Both the position numbers and the translations under genes were made by a program. From Puccinellia tenuiflora (taxonomy: Eukaryota; Streptophyta; Magnoliopsida; Poales; Poaceae), in contig QRDG01000474.1 of assembly GCA_012064385.1 (NCBI GenBank), positions 391,087 through 455,086 of the forward strand: a DNA stretch of 64,000 nucleotides, given 5' to 3'. Under the pieces are notes generated by a model. It was not told the DNA's origin and did no database searches. It saw only the letters and a program-made list of their open reading frames with translations. Each line of letters begins with the position of its first letter. Position 1 is the first letter of the stretch. Below, one piece after another: positions 45,149-54,897 of the stretch.

Positions 45149-47675
45149 CCACTTGGGCAGAACCCAACGTGTATTTAGACGGGGTACCGGAACTCAACCC
45201 ACGCTTGATGGGTTTATCGTATTGCAGGAAAGTAAAGGTACATGAAATAATAATACTGAAAGTAGGCGAGATTCAATCCACGTGGGCGGTGCCCAACATG
45301 TATTTAGTCGCCGGCCGGAACTCAACTCACGGAACATGAGTTTATCGTATTGCAGAAAGTAAAAGTAGCATTAGGTCACATGAAATAATAGGCATGAAAT
45401 AAGACATGTGGGATGCAACTATCGCGCAAACAAGTAACAAACAAGTCAAATAAGGCATCGATGACTTGGGAACGGATGGTTGGGGGCTGATGGCTTGCCT
45501 TCTGGGGTGGAATCAACTTCTCCTTCAACAAAATGGTTGGAATCTATTAAAAAAATCAAAACTAGGCATTAAAACCCTTCCAATCGCTACTCAACAACTT
45601 CCCAAGCAAATTAGCTTCAAATATTCCAAAACCAGTGCCATTGGATACAGAATTTCAAAACCAAGCTACTGCAAAAGGTTTCATAATTTTCTGAATTTTT
45701 TTGAGAGAGATATACCCTTTCAAAGTTAACCCTAAAATCTGCCCTTTTCAAAAACAGAAACAACTAAAGAAAAACGTTTCAGGAAAGTTTAAAAATCTGA
45801 CGGCCCGGACCCACTGGTCGGCGGCTGCTGGGCCGAACCGGTATGCGCGGAAGAAGAAAAAAAAGAAAAGCAGAGGGCGGGAGGGGGGTCGCCGGCCCGG
45901 CGAACTTACCGGCGGCGTCTCCTGGCGGCTACGGTGACAGGGAGGGAGGGGAGAGGCTGCGGGGAGGATCGTGGAGGTGAGGTGCCAGCCGTCGGCGTGC
46001 TCACGCGCGGCAGGGTGGCTTGGAGCAGGGGCGGCGTCGGTGACCGTGGAGGCCGTGCGGTGGTCGAGGATGAACACGGCGATGCCGACCGCGATCCTCC
46101 TCGGCGAGTGTGGCCACGGGTTCACGACATCATGGGGAGGCTAGGGGAGGGTTTAATTTGGTGGAGGGGCTTTGTAGGCGACGAATTTGGCCGGAGCCCG
46201 TGCGGCTACGGCGAGCTCGATGCCGGGGATGGGAGGCTTCCCGGGATGTGTGGCTTGGGGAGGAGGGTACTGGGAGGTGGTGTGTGGTGGTGCTGTGCTC
46301 GGAGGCATCCAGGGGGCTCCATTTATAGCCTCCCGAGGTGGGGGTCCGGACGAGAGCTCGCGGCGAGGTGGCGGGACGAGGAGGCCGTGGCAGGGGAGAC
46401 GACGGGCGGCGCGTCGTCGGTGTAGCTGCAGGGCGGAGCTAGACGGCGGGAAATCCGCGGCTGTGGATAGGAACGAGGGTGGCGAGGTACTGGTGCGGGA
46501 GAGCGACGTGTCCGACCGGCGGGCTTTGCGTTGAGGGTGTAGCGGGCGGCGCAGAGGGGGACGGCGGACGGCGCGGTGATGGTGTGGCGGAAGTGCGACG
46601 CTGTGCGGTTGCTAGTCGACGGGATTCGCGGGTGAGGGCCTGTGGAGGGGCACAGTGAGGTGGGGGGTCCCAGGCGGCGCTGTGGGTGCGGCGCGTCGGC
46701 TTGCGGCCGACGACGCACAGGGGAGGTGGCGGCGACGCGTGGCTCGGGGGGTGGTCGAGGGAGAGGAGGAGAAGCAGGAGGCGCAAGAGGAGCTCAGGGG
46801 GAGGCCAACGGCGACGACCAGAAACTGGCGGCGCTGCCGGGCATGGATGTGCCAGTGGTGGCCACGCCACTGGCCATGCCGAAATCGGCATCACCAAGTT
46901 TCTCTCATCCTAGGGTCCCAAAAGGAAAACTAATCGTCTCACTTGGCGCCAAATCAAATTTCCCACAACTTTGCAGAACAAAATTTTCCCAAAATCTAAA
47001 CTTTCCCTATACAAAAATTTCATCGAACACCTTCTGCTGAAAAGGGGAAAAGGGTTTTGGGCATTTAAAATAAAAGATATTTGGCCAGGAAAATTCACAG
47101 AGGTAGATATTTGATAGGAGCATCTACCCTGGGGTTTTTGGAATTTTTGAAAAAGGTTTAGTAGGGTTTCCAAAAATAACAAGGTTTAGGCCAGAAAGTA
47201 AATCATGGAAAAACTCAAATGCTTCCTAAACAAGGTATGGAATATTTTTACATATTTGGGTTATACACTGGTTAGAGATCCTCCCTGAATTTTTGTAGAA
47301 TTTTTGAAGATGGTTTCGACCTGCTTCCTTTGGAAAGCTAGGGTTTTGGGGTTTTCGGCAGAAAATAAATCAGGGGAAAAGTCAAATCTTTTCCTAACAA
47401 GTCACCCAATATTTTTGCATAAATAGGTTCTACTCTAGCTGGGGATCGCTCTGGAATTTTTGGGGAATTTTTGAAGTCACCCTTGGTATAGCTCCTTTGG
47501 ACGGCTAGGGTTTAGGCCCCTTTTTGTATTAAGGAAAAGACAAATATTTTGTGATCCTTGAGGGTTTTGGAAATGTGGAATAAAATAGAGGGCCAAGATC
47601 AGAAGATCCAAAATCAAATCCAAGTTTTGTTTTTGACAAGGAAAAATTTATAGGTCCAAAATCCGGGATGTCACA
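45149..47675 (-). mobile_element. 5' LTR of element D, distal part
   Basis: Continuation of the LTR interrupted at 34740; the joined halves share the motif 'CGGAACTCAAC..GAGTTTATCGTATTGCAG', itself duplicated at 45187-45227 and 45313-45355. GC-rich part 45800-46900 has many overlapping open frames without domains. Ends GGGATGTCACA. The next five bases are CATCC; the other flank is lost with the rest of D. Confidence 0.8.
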
Positions 47676-47681
47676 CATCCT

Positions 47682-48992
47682 ATGTCGGGCATGGTGATGT
47701 CGGTTGATGCAATGGAAATCGACGAGCCTGTACTCGGCACTCGCCCTGTACCGGCATGGGCTCAACCCATCATGACGTTCATGTTGGATGGCACCCTACC
47801 GAGTGATGAGGTCTCGGCCAGGCAAATCCAAAGGCGATCCAAATCCTTCACAATCATCAATCGTGAGCTGTACAAGAGAAGTGTGACCACCGTGCTTCAG
47901 CGCTGTGTCGAACCAGAAGACGGAGAATGCGGTCATCATGCTTCTTCCCGAGCTATAGTGGCTAAAGTATTCCGATATGGGTTCTACTGGCCCAGCGCTT
48001 TGCAGCAAGCATAAGAGATTGTCCGGAAATGTGAAGGATGTCAGAGGTTTGCTCACAAGATTCATATGCCGGCATCAGCTCTCAAGACTATTCCCATCAC
48101 TTGGCCATTTGCTGTATGGTGTCTGGATATGGTGGGACCATTTAAACCATCCCGAGGTAACATGACTCACATCCTGGTGATGGTGGACAAGTTCACCAAG
48201 TGGATCGAGGTGAAACCAATTAGAAAGTGCGATGGGCGCACGGCTGTGTCATTCCTAAAGGATATTATCCTAAGGTATGGGCATCCGCATAGCATTATCA
48301 CGGATAATGGCACCAATTTCGCCGAGGGAGCCTTTGCTCGGTTTTGCCAGGAAAAGAGAATCCGGCTAGACCTGGCCTCGGTTGCGCATCCGCAGTCCAA
48401 TGGCCAGGTGGAAAGATCAAATGCCCTAGTCTTATCCGGCATCAAACCTCGGTTGATTGAGCCACTGTTGCGTGCTCCGGGTTGTTGGCTGGATGAGATC
48501 CCGGCAGTATTGTGGAGTCTAAGGACTACACCGAATCGTTCCACTGGTTATACGCCATTCTTCCTGGTCTACGGATCAGAGGCAGTTTTGCCAACCGACA
48601 TAGAGCATGACTCGCCAAGAGTCGCATTGTATACCGAGTCAGAGGCAAAGGAAGCCCGAGAAAATGATGTTGATCTGCTCGAGGAAGCAAGAGAATTGGC
48701 ATTGTCCAAGTCGGCAATATATCAGCAAAATCTCCGACGCTATCATAGCCGGAAAATAAATCCTCGCAAGTTTCGAGAAGGGGACCTGGTCCTTAGGCTT
48801 GTGCAGCGCACCGCCGGAATGCACAAGCTGTCACCTCCCTGGGAGGGACCGTTTATTGTGAGCAAAGCTTTGAACAATGATGCATATTATCTTATTGATG
48901 CTCAGGCACAGGTGAAGAACAGGATGGATAGATCCGGAGAGGAGACCAAACGACCTTGGAATGTAGCTCTTCTTCGCCCTTTTTACTCTTAA
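47682..48992 (+). pseudogene. Element F pol remnant: integrase, one nonsense codon
   Basis: Plus-strand frame entering at the D junction, so the RT and most of RNase H are missing. An integrase zinc-binding region (GHHASSRAIVAKVFRYGFYW then CEGCQ) is followed by the catalytic core: DMVGPFK, TDNGTNF and SNGQVERSN carry the D, D and E residues. The C-terminal part has HSRKINPRKFREGDLVL and PPWEGPFIV, as in Ty3/Gypsy integrases. An in-frame TAA at 48012-48014 sits between the zinc region and CEGCQ; the frame is open on both sides and ends at TAA 48990-48992. Integrase would insert the element's cDNA into the genome; this copy is dead. Confidence 0.9.
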
Positions 48993-49107
48993 GGACTCAC
49001 TGTATGTATCTCGAAACTTTGAAATGAAATGTCGGCACTCCGAGATGAAACTCGGGGACTGCCTTGCTATAAGTTGTATGTTGTATGCTTGTTTATATCT
49101 GTTCCCT

Positions 49108-49690
49108 TTATGTCGGGTGGCTCCAAAAATCGTGCTTCCAAGTTTGCAAGTATTGTATGCTATGTTTTTGTAATTTTGTGACCCGAATGCCAAGAAACCC
49201 ATAAGAGGTAGGCAAGGGCAGAGATTGCAAGGGATAGTAAACAAGAAAACAGACTCGGGGACTCGGTTTAGGAGCGATTCGGTTTTCTTGTGTTGTCTTT
49301 TTTCTTTATGTCGGATGGCTCTAGACCATGTCTCAAGGTTTTGAGTATTGTATGCTATGTTTGTGTGATTTTGTGACCCGAATGCCAAAGAAACCATAAA
49401 TGGTAGGCAAGGGCAGAGATTGCAAGGGGTAGTACACAAGAAAACAAACTCGGGGACTCGGCCCAAGTGCGATTCGGCACAAGTTGTTTCGTTCCTAACT
49501 TTTATGTCGGATGATTGTGAGCTTTGACTCAAGGTTCATTAGTATTGTATGCCGTATCTCGGTAATCTTGTGACTCGACTGTCAAGAAACCGAAAAAGGT
49601 AGACAAGAGCAGAGGTTGCTAAGTATGGTAAACAAGAAAACGAGCTCGGGGACTCGGTTTAGAATGATTCGGCATAATAAGTAAACCATG
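49108..49690. repeat. Tandem repeat, three units of about 196 bp, between integrase and antisense gene
   Basis: TTTATGTCGG starts units at 49108, 49305 and 49501 (spacings 197 and 196). Each holds AGTATTGTATGC, a GTGAC(C/T)CGA segment, AAGAAACC, AGGTAGGCAAGGGCAGAG-like text, AACAAGAAAAC and CTCGGGGACTCGG. Divergence rises toward the third unit. Non-coding. Confidence 0.88.
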
Positions 49691-49819
49691 CTAAAATTGT
49701 GCAAAGTAAAAGAACCAAGTACCAAGCATAAAAAGCTAAAGGTTTATATTACATTTGCACCCGGCATTCCGGGAATTTGACGATTTGAGTTTTTCTTTCT
49801 AAGTCTAGGCAGCAGGATC

Positions 49820-52800
49820 CTAGCTACTTGGAGCAGAGGCGGCGGCATCGGCCTTGGCCGGTTCCGAGGTCGAGATCTCGGTGCTATCCTTGGTCGCCGC
49901 GGCCGAAGTGGTGCCTGTGGCTGTGTCGGGAGGAGTATCGGCTTGGATTTCTTCATCGACTTGTTCTTCGTCTTCGTCTTCGTCCTCGCCGTCGACCTCC
50001 AATTCTTCCGATTGAGGAACCCGCTCACCCGGGACAAAACTGTGTACCGGGGCGTATTGGATGAGCGAGTAAGCCAACTCCTAGCGACGCTGGATGTGTT
50101 CCGGGTCAGAAAGCCACCTGGACCCGTCACGCACGGTCTTCAGCATTTCGAGGTCGAGTTCCTCATACCAAGACAACACGTAAGTTAAGGCCTCATCTGC
50201 GCCGACTCGGGCGGCGGATGATCGCCAGTCATCGAGCCTTTCCTCGGAGTTCATCAGACACCTGGCCAGCTCGTCAACAATTGCAGGGGCCTCGCACCCG
50301 GGCCAGAGAACATTGTAAGCCCGGATCGCAGAGGTAAGGAGATTCATCCCGATAGCCCTCATCGGTACCAAGCGTGCCTTCAGGGCCACCAAGTGAGTAT
50401 CTATATCCCACTCGGCCGAGATCGGGCCATCTTGGATTTCCTTGAACCGGTGCCCCTTTGCGCTCTTGTCCGCAGCAGCCTTGGTGTGGGGGAAGCGTTC
50501 TGAGTAGGGAATGGCTAACGCCGAGATAAGTCACACAAGGGTAAAAGTGAGAATTTGAATAAAGGCAGAAGGGGAAGGGGGCTTACTGTCCATCTCGGAG
50601 TTGATGCTGGAGATGTCCACCAGCCACTGCACGATCTTGGCCTTCAGAGCTCGGAGCTTGCTCTCAGCCGAGGTAGCCTCTGATTTGGATTCTTCAAGAG
50701 ATTCCTTGAGCTTCCGAGTCTCCTCTTCTCGGAGCCGCTTCTCTGTGGCGGCGGTCTTTTCCGACACGGCGGCTCGACTCTGAGATTGCTCTAACTCGGC
50801 TTTCAGCCGGGACACCTCCTCCTGCTCTTTCTTCAGCTCGACCTGATGTGCAAGCTCGCGCTCCTTATGTGCGGCTGTGCCGAGGTAGCTGATGTCAGAA
50901 TGAGAAAATTGATGCAAGTACAAGATTGAAAGACAAAAATATGACTTACTCTCGATTTCCGAGATCCGCTTCTCCAATCCTTCGGCCTTGAGCGCCGAGT
51001 CCGCTACTTGGTCCAACTTGGCCCGGAGCAGCTTGAACTTATCAGAGAGCGCCTTATGCTCCAGCAGCAGCTTGCGGTGCAGTTGTGTGCGCTTGGTCAT
51101 GCAAGCCTGAAAAGAAGAAAAGTTACTATTGTTGATAAAGATTCAGGCCGAGTTATCCTCACTCAACCGAGTCATCTTTACTCGGCCGAGTCACGGCCGC
51201 TCGACCCGAATCTCGGGGACTGGGGATGGATAATATCTGCATTCAAGAGGTAAACCGAGTCATGTTTATTCGGCACAACTTACCGCAGTTGCTTGGTCGG
51301 CTGCGAGAAGGGCAGTTTTGGCTGCGGCCATCTTTTGGGCCACCAGACTCGGCCCCGCCGGGTGTTCTGAGACAATCTGGCCTGCTGGTGACTTCGAGCT
51401 CACTTCGCTCAAGTCGGCGGTGTTCCAGTCCATATGGTAGTGCTCGAGGGAGCCCAAGCTTTTTCCGCTAAGTGTTTGCAGTGGCGCAAATCCCCAGCTG
51501 GTGGTCTGGAGGCTGCTGGATGTCGCCGCTCCTGTGCTTGGTGGCACAATTAACTGCCGTTCTGGGTTCGCCGACACTGTTGTCGCCGGTGTCTTTCCAG
51601 CCGATACCCCAGTTGCAGGAACTGGGGCCTTGGATGTTTGCGGCTGCGGCTGCGGCTGTGCCCGTGGCGGTGTTGGCTTGGCCGTTGATGCCGATTTTGA
51701 TTTTGATGGCGAGGGCGCCGACTTGTGTTTTGGCGGCTGCTGTGCTACTGGAGGTTGATTCTGCTTCTGTTTATGCTTTTGCTTCTGCTGCTGCTGCTGC
51801 GAGGGTGGTGGCTGAGTTTGCTGCTGCTGAGATGGTGGTGGCTGAGCTTGCTGCTGCTGCTGTTGTTGCGGCTGTGTCGGCTGCTCTTACTGCTGCTGCT
51901 GTCTTGAGGGCTCCGAGTCTTGCTGGACCTCGGTCTGCTCCACCTCGGGAGCCGAAGAGCTGGCCCCGAGAAAAATCACTTGGTCGGGCGCTGCGGTTGC
52001 GACCTCAACCGAGTCTTCAGTTCCGGCTCCCGATCCCGGAGCCGAGATGTCCGCAACCGGACTCATTCTTGGTGGACTCGGAACCCGAGTATCGTCGGGC
52101 CGAGGCGGTATCGGAGTTCTTGGAGGAACCCGGGCAGTTGACCCGGGAGTGGGAACCTTCAGAGGAGCCATGCTGAAAAGTCGAAATAGCAAAGTATGTT
52201 GGCTACAAGAAAAGGGCAAGTGTAATCAAGAGTATAGAGTATATGTCGGCAAAAGGGAGTCTTACCCCTTGGAGACAGGGCGCTGGCGTTTCACCACTGT
52301 CTTTGTCCTCTGTTTCTTTTTCGCGGGACCAAAGGTGCCGGAGGTTCCGGCATCTGCCGATGCGGCTGTTCCCGCTGGGCGCTTCCGAGCTGCGCCCTTG
52401 GGTCCTGTGGCGAGGGGTGCCACCTCGAGCACTTCATCCGAGTCAGCTGAGTTCGGAGACATCGGATATGAGTATGCAACGGGGAGAGGATCATACACCT
52501 CTAAAACCCGACTATCGTCATCTTCATCCTCAGACCAGTCTCGGAGGGAGGAAGCGCGAGTCTTACCCGTGGCAGAAAGTGAGCTGACGTCGGGAATTGG
52601 CATGTTGTCCTCATCGTCCGGATCTTCCGAGTCGGCGTCAACCCGGTCTTTACCCCATCTGGAAGAGGGGTCCTCTCCGTCCTCCGTCAGCTGCCGACCG
52701 AATCTCTGCATAATTGAAATGGGAGGTGATTAATACCAGGTACAGAATTGTATCGACATCAAAGTCTATATCGGTGAAAAAGTTATGTCGGCAGAGGTGC

Positions 52801-53743
52801 TTACTTTCGGTGGAAGGTTGCTCCGGCTGTGGGGTTCTTTGCCCCATTCCCATGCCTCCGGCATCTTGGTCCGGGCTATGGCCTTGATGTGCCGCCAGAT
52901 CTGGGCGTTGTCCAGCTCGACGGTGCTGACTCGGGTCGGATCCAGTGGGCCACTCATGTGGCAGATTTTGTGGACTCGGTGCTGGAGAGGCAGGACCCGG
53001 CGGCTGATGAATGTCGCAAGTAGGTCGTCGGCAGTCATTCCTTCGTCTCGGAGCTGCTCGACAACCTGGTGGATGTGGTTGACCACCAAATCCGTGTCCG
53101 TTGGGTTGTACCCCCAGTTGAGTTGCGCGGTTGGGGGGCCGATGGCGAAACTCGACAAGTTGATCATGTCAACCTCGGTTGAGTTCTTCACGTAGAAGAA
53201 GGAGCGCTGCCATTTCCGGCATGACTCCAGTCCTTGGATCCGGGGGAAGATGGAGCCGCGCCGAGGTACGATAGTGGCAGCCCCGCACTGTGTCATCTCT
53301 CGGGCCGCATCCGGGTTGGTAGGATTCGGAATGACCTGCTTCCGGAAGTGGAAGTATTTGGACCACGCCTCGACGGTGGGCCAGAGGCCGAGATAACCCT
53401 CCATGAAGGAGACAAAGGCCGAGAGTGTGGTGAAGGCGTTCGCCGGGAGTTGATGAGGTTGGAGGCCAAATTTGTTGAGGAAGTTGCGGAAGAAAGGGCT
53501 GGCGGGTAGACCGAATCCCCGCTCGAAATGCTCGATGAAGACAACATACTCCCCTTCCTTGAGATCCGGCGAGGTCTCTGGACCCGGTAGCCGACACTCG
53601 ACCTCGGCTGGGATCCGACGAGTCCGGATCAACCAGTTTATGTCGGCTATACCGACATAGGAGCCCTCCCAGGCGGCCCGGGTGGTTTCCTCGGCAACTC
53701 CTTCTTCTACCTCTACCACCTCGAGGTTGGGGTTGTTCGACAT
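49820..53743 (-). pseudogene. Antisense six-exon gene of element F (Transposase_28 / 'putative gypsy-type transposon' family)
   Basis: Opposite in strand to F's integrase and placed between pol and the 3' LTR. Proposed exons: 53743-52805, 52705-52266, 52172-51284, 51106-50950, 50874-50587, 50499-49820. Every junction has GT/AG ends (donors GTAAGC, GTAAGA, GTAAGT, GTAAGT, GTAAGC) and the phases agree, giving 1,131 codons including the stop. Exon 1 encodes a domain like Pfam Transposase_28 (FERGFGLPASPFFRNFL, KWQRSFFYVKNS). Exon 2 ends in a basic, probable nuclear signal (AKKKQRTKTVVKRQR). Exon 3 is Pro/Gln-rich. Exons 4-5 form a coiled coil. Exon 6 ends in an acidic tail. Two in-frame stops break it: TAA at 51889-51887 and TAG at 50083-50081. 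Molecular role unknown; Tat-lineage elements are known to carry antisense ORFs here. Confidence 0.8.
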
Positions 53744-54259
53744 ATCGGAGAAGGATTTTGGAGATCTAGAAAACGGGTTGCCGGCGGTGAGATCAGAATC
53801 ATTACAGTGAAAAAGAAAGAAAAAGCAAAACAAGAAACAAAGAAGGAAGAATCTGCGTGCGTGTAATCTAGATGCAGAAAGCACTAAGGTGCGGCAAGAA
53901 AAGGAAAAAGGTGTTACGGTGGATAGTCCACCGGCGGAGAACCACATCTGGAACTGCAAACTCACTGGCGGCGCTGGATGCGTCGCTGCGGTGAAGAAAA
54001 GAGGAAGAACTCGAGGAAGAACAAGAACAGAGGGCACCAATGGAAGCGCTAATGCGCAAGAGAGAAGAAGAGGAGATCTTACCGCGGTGTCGCGGCGTAC
54101 GGCGGCGGCGCTGTGCTTCGGCGGTGTTGGCGCGCGGGTGCGAGCAGCGGCGGTGCTGTGCGCGGTGGCGTGCGGCGTCGCTTCTGCTCTGGGCGCTGGA
54201 GAAGAAGACGAGGGCAAGAGAAGAATGGTGCGGAGGGGAAGACAGGTGCCCCCTCCCTG

Positions 54260-54270
54260 CTATTTATGGG
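54260..54270 (-). promoter_or_regulatory. Probable TATA box of the antisense gene in element F
   Basis: CCCATAAATAG on the minus strand, about 520 bases before the start codon at 53743. A donor-like GGTAAGAT near 54082 and acceptor-like TTTTCTAG near 53768 would define a 5'-leader intron. Inferred from position and consensus only. Confidence 0.45.
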
Positions 54271-54845
54271 CGGCCGGAGGAGATCGTGGGCGCGCGATTT
54301 GCTGCGCACGATCTCGTAACCGACGGGGAGTTATAGCCCCACGATCTCCGCCACGATCTCCTCAGCGGCGTAACCGCCGCACGATCGGCCACACGGTGGG
54401 TTACAGAGAGCCAATGGTTATAAAGCAGCACACCTGATCGGGCAGGACCCGAGGAGACGCGAGCGGTGCGGTCCAACCACACTTGAGTGCTTGCGTGTGC
54501 AAGGTCTCCGAGGCGACCGGCGTGACGCAAGTGGCGTGCGTACCAGCGGCATGTCCATCCGGGCACAAGAGCCGAGGCGTTAGGCAGAGATGCTCTGCCA
54601 CGTAGAGGAACCAATGACTCGGAGGAGCCGAGGGTTCTTCCTGTGAGTCGGAACGATCCGACATTAAGTCGAATATCATGATGGGAGGCGAATCTGCTTT
54701 CCGACATATAAATGGTTTGCCGACGTATGTGATGTCGGTAATCAAGAAAAAAGTTGGTTTTCGGGTAAACCTGCCATGGCCCTCCATCCGAGGCTGCAGG
54801 ACCGCGCCAGCTTCGGGGATTAATGTCGGGGGGCAGCCCCCGAGA
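54271..54845 (+). other. Element F region between antisense promoter and 3' LTR
   Basis: No gene. Contains a CCGACATATAAATGG segment and further GCCGACG/ATGTCGG motifs (54697-54740) like those in the Tat LTR at 4624. Ends in TTAATGTCGGGGGGCAGCCC (54820-54839), whose G run is the best candidate polypurine tract. Confidence 0.5.
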
Positions 54846-54897
54846 TGGGTCAGTATGGTAAAATAAGCAAGGACTCGGAGTTGACCGAGTCAATGCT
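54846..54897 (+). mobile_element. First 52 bp of the 3' LTR of element F
   Basis: TGGGTCAGTATGG.. through GAGTTGACCGAGTCAATGCT, similar to the start of the Tat-type LTR at 4624, then cut by LTR G. The remainder of this LTR is not found right of G in the window. Confidence 0.55.

Noticed and set aside
45748..46933. Many frames of 70-160 residues on both strands
   Set aside because: They fall in the GC-rich part of the 5' LTR of element D and have no domains.
49108..49690. Regularly spaced repeats considered as a CRISPR-like array
   Set aside because: Units are whole tandem copies of 196 bp without short repeats and unique spacers, and this is a plant retrotransposon.
53744..54217. N-terminal extension of the antisense gene in element F to 54217
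   Set aside because: The frame is open but low-complexity and hydrophobic, and a donor/acceptor pair (about 54082 and 53768) suggests a 5'-leader intron; the start at 53743 (MSNNPN) fits better.
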